DNA of 21,688 bases from Pseudomonadota bacterium (GTDB lineage: Bacteria > Pseudomonadota > Alphaproteobacteria > Rhizobiales > Rhizobiaceae), in assembly GCA_023435335.1 (NCBI GenBank), contig JAEYRU010000165.1:1-21688 (forward strand), written 5' to 3'. Of the stretch, positions 1 to 7,484 are shown one piece after another. A model generated the notes under the pieces. That model was given only the letters and a program-made list of their open reading frames with translations. It was not told where the DNA came from and searched no databases. Made by a program: the position numbers and the translations under genes. The first letter of the stretch is position 1. Every line of letters starts with the position of its first letter.

Positions 1-279
1 ACCTTCGAGGAAGGCGCGCTGGCCGAGGCCCTGCCGACGATCGAGATCGCGAAAGCCGAGTTGGAGGCCGGCATCGGCATCCTGGCGCTGCTGGTGCGCG
101 CCGGGCTGGCCGGCTCCAACGGCGAAGCCCGGCGCCACGTGCAGGGCGGAGCCGTGCGGCTGAACGACCAGGGCGTGTCCGACGACCGCATGACGGTGAC
201 GACGTCGCATCTGTCGGATCAGGGCATACTGAAGGTTTCGTTCGGCAAGAAGAAGCACATCCTGGTGCGGCCAGCCTGA
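1..279 (+). CDS. tyrS: Tyrosyl-tRNA synthetase, C-terminal fragment
   Basis: This is the 3' end of an open frame that enters from before base 1; only the last 92 residues are present. The visible part fits the linker and S4 RNA-binding domain of bacterial TyrRS: a helix ending in GIGILALLVRAGLAGSNGEA, then RRHVQGGAVRLND and the terminal strand VSFGKKKHILVRPA. In the family this domain binds the anticodon arm of tRNA-Tyr, while the missing N-terminal Rossmann domain charges tyrosine. The GSNGEARRHVQGGAVRLN pattern is typical of S4 domains, and the context as the end of a longer frame favours TyrRS over stand-alone S4 proteins. The stop is TGA at 277-279. No clear terminator follows, so read-through into the BLUF gene 68 nt downstream is possible. 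Confidence 0.88.
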   Translation, partial: TFEEGALAEALPTIEIAKAELEAGIGILALLVRAGLAGSNGEARRHVQGGAVRLNDQGVSDDRMTVTTSHLSDQGILKVSFGKKKHILVRPA

Positions 280-315
280 CCGTTAAGCGTTCGCACACCG
301 GCAGGCGCTAGAAGC

Positions 316-346
316 GACCGGTGACATCCCGTCCCGGAGACCGGTC
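316..346 (+). promoter_or_regulatory. Hairpin presenting the BLUF ribosome-binding site in its loop
   Basis: GACCGGT (316-322) and ACCGGTC (340-346) form a perfect 7-bp inverted repeat ending one base before the ATG at 348. The Shine-Dalgarno GGAG (336-339) lies at the 3' edge of the 17-nt loop, 8 nt from the start codon. The repeat is seen directly; a regulatory effect on translation is inference. Confidence 0.4.
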
Positions 347-347
347 C

Positions 348-782
348 ATGCCTGTTTTTCAACTGCTCTATGCGAGCGGAGCCTCCTACGACATCAGCGC
401 CGACGATATCGCTGCGATCCTCGCGGCCTCGCGCCGCAACAATGCGCGACTGGACGTCACCGGCATGCTGCTGTTCGCCAACAACACCTTCATCCAGATC
501 CTCGAGGGGCCGGAAGAGACCGTGCGCCGGCTGGCCGGAACGATCAGCGAGGACCGCCGGCACCGCAACTACATGATTCTCTTCGAGCGAACCTCCGACA
601 GCAGGGCCTTCGCCAATTGGGAGATGGGATTCAAGGCGCTGGATCCAAGCCGCCCCGAGGACGGGAACATCTTCCGTTCGACGCGCGACGCGCTGGAGAA
701 GCGCATCGCCAAGCATGATGGACGGGTGATGCTGGACACCGTCCTGGCTTTCGCGTCGAGCGAATTCCTCGCCGACGTCTGA
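348..782 (+). CDS. Short BLUF-domain blue-light photoreceptor
   Basis: This 144-residue protein is almost entirely one BLUF (sensor of blue light using FAD) domain, which binds flavin noncovalently and signals by rearranging hydrogen bonds around it. Every residue known to matter is present at the numbering of the cyanobacterial protein Slr1694: Tyr8 (QLLYAS), Asn31 and Asn32 (RRNN), Gln50 (FIQILEG), Trp91 and Met93 (NWEMGF). About 45 residues follow the core and probably form the capping helices; there is no EAL, cyclase or other output domain, so it must act through a partner protein or DNA/RNA target. The ATG at 348 is preferred over an upstream GTG at 321 because GGAG sits 8 nt before it and the family motif starts right there. 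It lies 68 nt after tyrS and converges on the AsmA-like gene with 2 nt between stops. The target is unknown. Confidence 0.93.
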   Translation: MPVFQLLYASGASYDISADDIAAILAASRRNNARLDVTGMLLFANNTFIQILEGPEETVRRLAGTISEDRRHRNYMILFERTSDSRAFANWEMGFKALDPSRPEDGNIFRSTRDALEKRIAKHDGRVMLDTVLAFASSEFLADV

Positions 783-784
783 GC

Positions 785-3700
785 CTACCTGTACTCGAAG
801 ATCGAGCGGAAGATGCCGGGGGCGACGATCGACAGCGGATTGACGTCGAGCTTTGGCTCCGAGGTCTTGCCGGCCAGCCTGAAGGTGATGCCGATCAGGC
901 CTCGATCACGCCCGTTGCCGAGCAACTGGCCGATGAGCGGTATCTCGCCGAAGAGCCGATTGAGGCCGTAGGCGGGCATGAAGGTGCCGGTGATCGACAT
1001 GTTGCCGTCCCTGTCGAACACCGTTCCCTGGAAGGTGCTGCCGATGGTCGGGCCGCGGACGACGCCTCTGGACACGGCGAGGTAGCCGTCGCCCTTCTCC
1101 AGCACCGCCGATCCCTGGTCGAAATGCGCGCGGGTCAGGTCGATGTCGCGCCTGACGGCCTGATTGAGCGAGCGGTCGGAGCCCGGCGGCGCACGGCTTA
1201 CGATGGTTTCCAGCTTGTCCTCGTTGAGCACGGCGAAGTCGCGTGCGTTGACCTGCCCGCGCAGCGGCCCGTTGACCGGGCCGGAAAGCGAAAGCGCCGC
1301 GCTCCCACCCCTTATGTTCTTGTAGACATCGAGAAACCTGAGAAGCGAGCCCACGTCGCCTGCCTGCATTTCGACCTTGCGGCTGCCGCCGGCGCTGGCG
1401 TCGACAACGGTCACCTGGGCGCCTGAGGTGGTGGTCGCCGAGGCGCGCAGCCCGCCAACGGTCGTCCCGGCGGCGGAGTAGGCCAGCTTCAGGCCGCGCA
1501 GCCGCTCGTCGTGGAAGCCGGCGACCTCCGCCACATCGGCTTCCAGAGAGAAATCCAGATCGTCGGCATCGCCATCGCCGGGCGAGGCCCCGCCGCCCTT
1601 CGCGAAGTGGCTGAATCGCTGGATCACCGACCGTGCGTCGAACGAACTGCCGTTCACCTTGACGGCATAGCTGCCGCGCCTGCGCTCAATGGTGGCGGCC
1701 GCGTTGTCGCCGCGGTTCAGCGCAAATCGCGAGAAGCGGGCGCTCGCCAGCCCGTTGTCGTCGAGCTTCAGGACACCCGACGCCCCGAAACTCTCCCCGG
1801 CGAGTTCGAAGTCGGAAATGGTCGTGGCCCCGCCGGTGGTCTCCATCACGAAGGTCGCCCTTGCGGATGCACCAGCGCCCTTGCTCCAGCCAACCCACGG
1901 CAGCGACAGCTGCGCAGCGCGCAGGTCGGCCGAGACCTTCTGCCTGCCCTTCCCCAGCGATTCGAGATCGACCGTGAAAGGTCCCGAAAGGATGGACGAA
2001 AGGCCCGGCGCGAGCCGGTCGCGCGTGGAGTTGTCGACCGAGAGGCGCGCCTTGAGCTGGCGTCCGCTGCGGTCACCTTCCAGTGGCTCGACAAGCGAGA
2101 ACTCCGCGGGAACGCCGTTGGCCGTCGCACGCGCCTCGATGCGCGCCTCTTCCGGGCGGGCGACGATGGTCCCCTCGGCATCGGCGATCTGCTGACCCTC
2201 GAACGGCTTGGCGAGGGAAAGCCCTTTATAGGCAAGATCGACCTGCCAGCGCAGGTCCTTGGCGTCTATGTCGCGCTGCAACGGGATGCCGGCGCTGATA
2301 TGTCCCGTCACCTCCCCGGTCAGTTCGTCGGGCGGCAGGTCGATATAGCGTGCGATGTTGATCGGCTCGTAGGTCGCTATCTCGGCCACCGCCCCGGCCG
2401 CGCCCTCCACGTCGATCTCGAGGTCGCCGATGAGCGGCTTCAGATGGGCATTGACCAGCCGCAAGGTTCCGTCCCGCGCTGCCAGCGTTCGCCCGCTTGG
2501 CATGAAGACGGTCCCCGAGGTCAGCGCGATATCGACGTCGGTGCCCTTGAAGTCGATGCTGCCGACCGCATCGCGCACCGGCGGAATGGTGCCGGCCACG
2601 TCGAAACGGGTCCCGCGCACCTCGAAATGGCCGCTCACCTCGTCATGGCCGAGCTGCTTGCCGGGCCCCAGGCTGCCCGGCGGGGCGTTGAGCAGGAGCC
2701 GGCTGTTCTCGACCGTTCCGCCAAACACATTGGCGAGAGCCCAGTTGCGCGCGCCCGGCGCGGCGAACCAGGGCCACAGGCTCTTCACGTAGCTGACCGG
2801 CAGCCGCGGAACCGCAATCGCCAGTGAAATACCCGGCGTCTGGTCCAGCTGGATGTCGAGCGCGCCGGAGCCAAGAACCTCGCCCTGGTCGGTGGCCACG
2901 GTGATTTCGTCACCGACGATGCGCATTCCGTCAGCCGTTATGCGCCCGGCCACGCGCACGGCCGCCGTCAACCCCGGCTCGTTTGCGTCGGCGGGCGCGA
3001 TGAACGAACCGAGGCTCACCAGTTCGAACCGATAGGGGGTCAGTTCCCTGCCGCTGGCTTCGGCGGGCATCAGACCCACCGCCCCGGTGAAGGACAGCCG
3101 GGAGCGTCCGGCCCGGGCGTCGATCCTGGAGAATTCGATCTTGCCGCTGCCCTCCGCCAGCACAGCCGTGATCCGGCCGGTGCCAACCACGGGGGCGCTG
3201 TTGCGGGTCTTTACAAGCGTGTCGCCGACATCGATCTCCGCTGTGATCGAGTCGCGCCCGGAGGCGACGGCCTGGGCCCCCTTCAGCGTCAGGGACGCCG
3301 AGCCGAGCGCGAATTGCGGTCCATCCGGATCGTCCGGGTCCTCCCTGGGAGCGACGGCTTCCTCGGGGGCCGTCTGCATGGCCAGGGTGAAATCGGCGCC
3401 GACCCGCTCCCTGCCCGGCCTGCTAGCCGCGCCTCTGAAGCTCACCGAACGGCCATCGGCGGCGATCTCGCCGCTCAACGTCAGCCCGCCGCCTCGCGAG
3501 CGCGCGACCTGCGCGGAAACTATGTGGACGTGGCGCAGCGGGTGGTCGTCGCCGAGCACGATCTCGACGTTGCTGAGCTCAAAGCCGGTTGTACCCGAAC
3601 GTCCAAGCGAATCGATGGCGGCGTGGATGCCCTCGAACGCAGCCGCCAACAGTCCGTCGGCATCTACAACACCCTCGTTCCCCGGGAGGAAAAGGCGCCA

Positions 3701-4210
3701 GTCGCCCCCTTTCCCGTCCTGCAGACGGGCAAGGTTGATCCTCGCGTCGGAGAGAACGGCGCCACCCAGCTCCAATCGGCCCGAGAGCAGAGGCATGACC
3801 TTCATGCCGAAGCGCAGCAACCCCGCCTCCAGGACCGGCGCCTTCTCGCCTGCGTGGGCGACCTCGATGTCGCGCACCTCCAGTGCGATCAGCCTGGCGT
3901 GGTCAAGCGACACCCGCGCCGGGCCGAGGCGTGTTTCGACCGGCTGGCCGGTCATGCGCGAGATCGCGGCCTGCGCTTCCGCCGTGAGGCGGTCGCTGCT
4001 GAAGCCGAAGCTGCCGATGGCAAATGCCAGGGCGACGAGAGCCACGAATACGCCGGCTATCCCAAAGATGGCCAGGACGACGATGCGGCTTGCCCGGTGC
4101 AGGCTGGACACTCGAAGATGGCGCTTCAGCTGCGAACGCGCGGACGGAAAGGCATGGAGCCGAGCTACATCCCTGCGCCTGAAGCGTATCTTCTTGTGAT
4201 GTTGCGTCAC
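785..4210 (-). CDS. AsmA-like / DUF3971 giant envelope protein
   Basis: The product is 1141 residues with a basic cytoplasmic N-terminus, one membrane helix at about residues 43-66 (VVLAIFGIAGVFVALVALAF), and a very long beta-strand-rich periplasmic part. This is the architecture of the AsmA/YhdP/TamB group, whose members form long grooves thought to carry phospholipids between inner and outer membranes. The C-terminal stretch with YGLNRLFGEIPLIGQLLG, then GLIGITFRLAGKTSEPKLDV and VNPLSIVAPGIFRSIFEY, is the typical end of rhizobial DUF3971/AsmA-C proteins. Translation appears to start at GTG (4208-4210); GAGG is present but unusually close, about 2 nt away, and no other good start precedes the membrane helix. 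It is divergent from the peroxiredoxin gene and shares an AT-rich promoter core with it. The exact cargo cannot be read from the sequence. Confidence 0.85.
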   Translation of the reverse strand: MTQHHKKIRFRRRDVARLHAFPSARSQLKRHLRVSSLHRASRIVVLAIFGIAGVFVALVALAFAIGSFGFSSDRLTAEAQAAISRMTGQPVETRLGPARVSLDHARLIALEVRDIEVAHAGEKAPVLEAGLLRFGMKVMPLLSGRLELGGAVLSDARINLARLQDGKGGDWRLFLPGNEGVVDADGLLAAAFEGIHAAIDSLGRSGTTGFELSNVEIVLGDDHPLRHVHIVSAQVARSRGGGLTLSGEIAADGRSVSFRGAASRPGRERVGADFTLAMQTAPEEAVAPREDPDDPDGPQFALGSASLTLKGAQAVASGRDSITAEIDVGDTLVKTRNSAPVVGTGRITAVLAEGSGKIEFSRIDARAGRSRLSFTGAVGLMPAEASGRELTPYRFELVSLGSFIAPADANEPGLTAAVRVAGRITADGMRIVGDEITVATDQGEVLGSGALDIQLDQTPGISLAIAVPRLPVSYVKSLWPWFAAPGARNWALANVFGGTVENSRLLLNAPPGSLGPGKQLGHDEVSGHFEVRGTRFDVAGTIPPVRDAVGSIDFKGTDVDIALTSGTVFMPSGRTLAARDGTLRLVNAHLKPLIGDLEIDVEGAAGAVAEIATYEPINIARYIDLPPDELTGEVTGHISAGIPLQRDIDAKDLRWQVDLAYKGLSLAKPFEGQQIADAEGTIVARPEEARIEARATANGVPAEFSLVEPLEGDRSGRQLKARLSVDNSTRDRLAPGLSSILSGPFTVDLESLGKGRQKVSADLRAAQLSLPWVGWSKGAGASARATFVMETTGGATTISDFELAGESFGASGVLKLDDNGLASARFSRFALNRGDNAAATIERRRGSYAVKVNGSSFDARSVIQRFSHFAKGGGASPGDGDADDLDFSLEADVAEVAGFHDERLRGLKLAYSAAGTTVGGLRASATTTSGAQVTVVDASAGGSRKVEMQAGDVGSLLRFLDVYKNIRGGSAALSLSGPVNGPLRGQVNARDFAVLNEDKLETIVSRAPPGSDRSLNQAVRRDIDLTRAHFDQGSAVLEKGDGYLAVSRGVVRGPTIGSTFQGTVFDRDGNMSITGTFMPAYGLNRLFGEIPLIGQLLGNGRDRGLIGITFRLAGKTSEPKLDVNPLSIVAPGIFRSIFEYR

Positions 4211-4243
4211 TACCTCAACCGTTCGCGCGACCGCTTCGCCGCA

Positions 4244-4271
4244 TGGACGAATCTTGTACGGGCATTATAAC
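4244..4271. promoter_or_regulatory. Possible bidirectional sigma-70 promoter core
   Basis: The only AT-rich patch between the divergent AsmA-like and peroxiredoxin genes is CATTATAACTC. Read on the plus strand it gives a -10 of TATAAC (4266-4271) with TGGACG (4244-4249) 16 nt upstream, a moderate -35. Read on the minus strand the same bases give a perfect TATAAT, without a good -35. It would give leaders of roughly 40-50 nt on both sides. This is motif reading only. Confidence 0.4.
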
Positions 4272-4318
4272 TCTCGTGCACCTTTCATTCGCGCCTGATC
4301 GATGCGAGGACACCCAGC

Positions 4319-4786
4319 ATGGCCGGAGCGGCTATCGGGGCCGTGGCCCCCGAGTTCGAACTACCCAGAGACGGCGGGGGCACGCTGAGACTTTCGGACC
4401 TGGGCGGCCGCCCCGTTGTCCTGTTCTTCTACCCGAAAGACGACACCAGCGCCTGCACGGCAGAGGCGATCGACTTCTCGATGCTGCAGCCGGAATTCGA
4501 GCGCGCCGGCGCAGCCGTCGTCGGCATTTCCCCTGACAGCCAAAAAAAACATGACAAATTCAAGGCCAAGCACAAACTGACCGTCACCCTGCTTTCAGAC
4601 GAAGACAAGTCCACGTTGCAGACTTACGGCGTGTGGGGGGAAAAGACGCTGTATGGCCGCAAGTATCTCGGCGTCATCCGCACTACGTACCTGATCGGCG
4701 CCGACGGACGTTTCGTGCGGATTTGGCCGCAGGTCCGCGTGCCGGGGCACGCCGCGGAGGTGCTGGAAGCGGTTCGCGTGCTCTGA
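4319..4786 (+). CDS. bcp: BCP/PrxQ-type 1-Cys peroxiredoxin
   Basis: This 155-residue thioredoxin-fold protein reduces hydrogen peroxide and organic peroxides through a reactive cysteine. The N-terminus (APEFELPRDGGGTLRLSDL) and the active-site loop FFYPKDDTSACTAEA are those of bacterioferritin comigratory protein (PrxQ). The peroxidatic cysteine is Cys46, with Thr43 in the conserved TxxC position. The resolving cysteine found five residues later in Escherichia coli BCP is replaced by isoleucine, and Cys46 is the only cysteine in the protein, so it must be recycled by an external thiol or protein partner. GAGGA at 4306-4310 lies 8 nt before the ATG. A run of eight adenines (4542-4549) in the coding sequence is unusual for this GC-rich DNA. 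The protein is expected in the cytoplasm. Confidence 0.9.
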   Translation: MAGAAIGAVAPEFELPRDGGGTLRLSDLGGRPVVLFFYPKDDTSACTAEAIDFSMLQPEFERAGAAVVGISPDSQKKHDKFKAKHKLTVTLLSDEDKSTLQTYGVWGEKTLYGRKYLGVIRTTYLIGADGRFVRIWPQVRVPGHAAEVLEAVRVL

Positions 4787-4806
4787 ACGACACGCGACCC
4801 GACGCT

Positions 4807-4831
4807 GGAACTACGCGTTGCGCAGGGCGTT
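4807..4831 (+). promoter_or_regulatory. EcfG-type general stress promoter
   Basis: GGAAC at 4807-4811 and CGTT at 4828-4831 are separated by exactly 16 nt. This is the consensus -35/-10 pair of alphaproteobacterial EcfG (RpoE2) sigma factors, which drive the PhyR/NepR-controlled general stress response. Transcription would start around 4838-4840, about 27 nt before the ATG of the microprotein at 4867. The match is exact in both boxes; use in vivo is inference. Confidence 0.72.
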
Positions 4832-4866
4832 GATCGACACAGGTCAACGCAACACGGAGTTCCCTA

Positions 4867-4938
4867 ATGCGCAGCATCCTCCTCTGGGCGATCGGTGTTC
4901 CCATCCCTATCATCATTCTCATCTGGCTGCTCACCTGA
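4867..4938 (+). CDS. 23-residue single-helix membrane microprotein
   Basis: A 24-codon frame encodes a short, very hydrophobic peptide beginning MRSILLWAIG, with the proline-bearing core GVPIPIIILIW and ending WLLT. Nearly the whole chain can form one transmembrane helix; Arg2 and the positive-inside rule suggest a cytoplasmic N-terminus. Evidence that it is real: GGAG (4856-4859) 7 nt before the ATG, an exact EcfG-type promoter just upstream, and a strong hairpin 7 nt after the stop, so it forms a complete stand-alone unit. From memory, similar tiny proteins with a VPIPIIILI core occur in many Rhizobiales genomes with no assigned function. A role in the membrane during general stress is inference. 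Its size makes it easy for standard gene callers to miss. Confidence 0.75.
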   Translation: MRSILLWAIGVPIPIIILIWLLT

Positions 4939-4945
4939 GCCAAAC

Positions 4946-4980
4946 ACGGCCCGGCGACCGCTGCGGGCGTCGCGGGCCGT
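4946..4980 (+). terminator. Terminator-like hairpin after the microprotein gene
   Basis: ACGGCCCG-G-CGAC (4946-4958) pairs with GTCGCGGGCCGT (4969-4980), giving 12 base pairs with one bulged G and a 10-nt loop. It starts 7 nt after the stop codon. No T-run follows, so it may end transcription weakly or protect the 3' end of a small mRNA. Confidence 0.5.
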
Positions 4981-5064
4981 ATTCCGTCCTGTCCGCAAAA
5001 GCTTTGTTAACCCTAACAGTGTGTAATCGCGCTGCAGGGTTTTTCGTAAGCTTGGTGGCCAGAC

Positions 5065-6333
5065 TTGGAACAAACTCGTCAGTCGACAGTATTCGGCAAA
5101 CGCCGGGAGCCGCACACCGTCATCATAGCGCGCGGCAATGAAATAAGGCATTTCACAGTCAGGCCGTGGCTTGCCGCCCTCCTCGGCTCGATTCTTTCGG
5201 CCGTAGCCATCGGCTACCTCCTCGCCACGTCCTACCTGGTGCTGCGCGACGACCTGATCGGCGCCAGCATCGCGCGGCAGGCGCGGCTGCAGCATGCCTA
5301 CGAGGACCGGATCTCGGCGCTGCGGGCGCAGGTCGACCGTATCACCAGCCGCCAGCTTCTGGACCAGCGGCTCATGGAAACCAAGGTGTCGGAGCTGCTG
5401 CAGCGGCAGACCCAGCTGTCTCGCCGGCACGGGCGACTCAGCCCTATCCTGGAGCGCGCCGGGGCAGAGGCGCCAGCGGAAACGCGCGCGCCCGAGGCAA
5501 TCCCCGACCGGAGGGCAGAGGCGAACGCCGCGCGGACCGCCGATCCGGGGCGCATGGCATCAATGGTCTCGTCCGACGCGACCGGATTCGCGTACTGGAA
5601 CACCCGCAGCGAAGGTGCAGGCATGTTTTCGGCAGCCGACCGCGCCGACATGCTGTTCGCCACGATCAACAAGTCGCTGCGCACGATCGAACACGAGCAG
5701 ATCGACCGGGTCGCGACGCTGGCCGAGGACGCCGACCGCACCGCAAATGCGATTTCCGCAGCGCTCGAGCAGGCCGGCCTGCCGGTCGAGGATACCGGCA
5801 GCACCGGAATAGGCGGCCCGCTGATCGCCGTCGATGACCAGACCACATTCGAAACCAGGGTGCGGGAGCTGGACGAGGCGCTCAGCCGGCTGGAATCGTT
5901 GAAGAAGGCGGCGCTGGCCACGCCGATCCACAGTCCGGCGCAGGGGGTCGCGATCTCGTCGTCGTTCGGCGTGCGCCGCGATCCGCTGCTGGGTACGCCG
6001 GCCATGCATGCCGGCATAGACTTCCGGGTGCCCTACGGCGGGCCGGTGCGCGCGGCGGGCGCGGGAACCGTTGTTTCGGCGGGCTGGAATGGCGGCTATG
6101 GCCGCATGGTGGAGGTGGAGCATGCAGACGGGATGACCACGCGTTATGCCCATCTGTCGAAGATAACCGTGAAGACGGGCGACCGGGTCGAGCGCGGGAC
6201 GATCGTCGGCAAGGCTGGCTCAAGCGGCCGCTCGACCGGACCGCATCTGCACTACGAAGTGCGCCGCAACGGGACGGCGATCGATCCGCTGCGCTTCATC
6301 AAGGCCGGGAAGAAGATCGCGAATCTGCTGTAG
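5065..6333 (+). CDS. M23 (LytM) family envelope metallopeptidase
   Basis: The 422-residue product has a cytoplasmic N-terminus (FGKRREPHTVIIARG), a membrane helix at about 36-60 (WLAALLGSILSAVAIGYLLA), a predicted coiled coil at about 68-120, a second charged helical region at about 200-285 and a C-terminal LytM domain at about 293-412. The zinc ligands are intact: His315 and Asp319 (HAGID) and His396 of the HLH motif, with His363 (YAHLS) as the catalytic partner, so it should be an active peptidoglycan endopeptidase rather than an EnvC-like activator. The coiled-coil plus LytM layout is common among rhizobial envelope and division hydrolases. The start is TTG at 5065, since a stop at 5047-5049 leaves no other start before the conserved N-terminus; only a weak GGTGG precedes it. 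It converges on prfB with 19 nt between stops. Confidence 0.88.
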   Translation: MEQTRQSTVFGKRREPHTVIIARGNEIRHFTVRPWLAALLGSILSAVAIGYLLATSYLVLRDDLIGASIARQARLQHAYEDRISALRAQVDRITSRQLLDQRLMETKVSELLQRQTQLSRRHGRLSPILERAGAEAPAETRAPEAIPDRRAEANAARTADPGRMASMVSSDATGFAYWNTRSEGAGMFSAADRADMLFATINKSLRTIEHEQIDRVATLAEDADRTANAISAALEQAGLPVEDTGSTGIGGPLIAVDDQTTFETRVRELDEALSRLESLKKAALATPIHSPAQGVAISSSFGVRRDPLLGTPAMHAGIDFRVPYGGPVRAAGAGTVVSAGWNGGYGRMVEVEHADGMTTRYAHLSKITVKTGDRVERGTIVGKAGSSGRSTGPHLHYEVRRNGTAIDPLRFIKAGKKIANLL

Positions 6334-6352
6334 CGGGCGTAAGTCGAGCCGA

Positions 6353-7484
6353 TCACTCGATATCCGCCACCTCACCCCCCGCCCCGCCCTCGATCCTGTG
6401 GGCAAGCGCAGCTTCCATGAACTCGTCGAGTTCGCCATCGAGCACGTCCTGCGGGCTGGTGCTTTCCACCCCGGTACGGAGGTCCTTCACCAGCTGATAG
6501 GGCTGCAGCACGTAGGAACGGATCTGGTGGCCCCAGCCGATGTCGGTCTTGGCCGCCTCGGTCGCGTTGGCCTCGGCTTCGCGCTTCTTCAGCTCTTCCT
6601 CATACAGCCGCGAGCGCAGCATCTCCCACGCCTTGGCGCGGTTCTGATGCTGCGAGCGCCCCGCCTGGCAGGCCACTGCTATGCCGGTGGGGATATGCGT
6701 GATGCGCACCGCCGAGTCGGTGGTGTTGACGTGCTGGCCGCCGGCGCCCGAGGACCGGTAGGTGTCGATCCGCACCTCCGATTCTGGGATCACGATCTCG
6801 ATCGTGTCGTCGACAACCGGATAGACCCAGATCGAGGCGAAGGAGGTGTGCCGCCGCGCATTGGAATCGTAGGGCGAGATGCGGACGAGACGGTGCACGC
6901 CCGATTCGGTCTTGAGCCAGCCATAGGCGTTGTGGCCCTTGACCGTGATGGTGGCTGACTTGATGCCCGCCTCCTCGCCTTCGTGCACTTCCAGCACTTC
7001 CACCTTCATGCCGCGGCGCTCGGCCCAGCGGGTGTACATGCGCAGCAGCATGTTGGCCCAGTCCTGGCTTTCGGTGCCGCCGGCGCCGGCATGAACCTCG
7101 AGATAGCAGTCGTTGGAATCGGCCTCGCCCGACAGCATCGTCGCGACCTGACGCGCGCGCGCCTCTCCCGCGAGCGCGCGGATGGCGGCCTCGGCCTCGG
7201 TGACGATGCCCTGGTCGCCTTCCTCCTCGCCCATCGCAATCAGTTCGACATTGTCGTCGAGCGACTGGGTCAGAGTCCTTACCGCGGTGATGTTGTCCTC
7301 GAGGCCCTGGCGTTCACGCATCAGTTTCTGCGCTTCGGCCGAGTCGTTCCAGAGCGCGGGGTCTTCCGCACGCATGTTCAGGTAATCAAGCCGCTTCAGC
7401 GCCTGATCCCAGTCAAAGATGCCTCCTCAGCAGGGTTATCGCCTGCCTGATCTCGTCGACCAAAAGTTCGCATTCCGCACGCAT
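6353..7484 (-). CDS. prfB: Peptide chain release factor 2, with programmed +1 frameshift
   Basis: RF2 recognises UGA and UAA stop codons on the ribosome and releases the finished peptide. The gene is read in two parts: ATG at 7484 gives 23 codons ending RRHL, then an in-frame TGA (7413-7415); slipping +1 at CTTTGAC continues as DWDQALKRLDYLN and then the main 340-codon frame, 376 residues in all. The catalytic GGQ is at 248-250 (SSGAGGQHVN), followed by TDSAVRITHIPTG. The stop-codon recognition tripeptide is SPY (203-205) instead of the Escherichia coli RF2 SPF; I believe SPY is usual in alphaproteobacteria. An annotation starting at the ATG at 7375 would be a truncation: that site lacks a ribosome-binding site and omits a conserved helix. 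The 5' leader is only about 90 nt, with no obvious promoter. Confidence 0.95.
7412..7427 (-). promoter_or_regulatory. prfB programmed +1 frameshift site
   Basis: Read on the minus strand, AGGAGG (7422-7427) is followed by CAT, then CTT TGA C (7412-7418). The internal Shine-Dalgarno, the 3-nt spacing to the slippery CTT and the poor stop context TGAC match the known autoregulatory signal of Escherichia coli prfB. Low RF2 lets the ribosome slip and make more RF2. Confidence 0.95.

Noticed and set aside
1511..2827. Long plus-strand frames opposite the AsmA-like gene (also 3087-4199)
   Set aside because: Composition is Arg/Pro/Ala-rich, typical of the antisense of GC-rich genes; the minus frame has a clear domain architecture.
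4830..4847. TTGATCGACACAGGTCAA as an FNR/FixK box near the microprotein promoter
   Set aside because: The half-sites TTGA and TCAA are 10 nt apart, while FNR-type boxes need 6; it also overlaps the better supported EcfG -10 box.
5004..5040. Sigma-70 or full CtrA site before the M23 gene
   Set aside because: TTGTTA and TGTAAT are only 12 nt apart, and TTAACCCTAAC lacks the second TTAA at the required spacing.
7375..7375. ATG at 7375 as the start of prfB
   Set aside because: No ribosome site precedes it and 36 conserved residues including the frameshift region would be lost.
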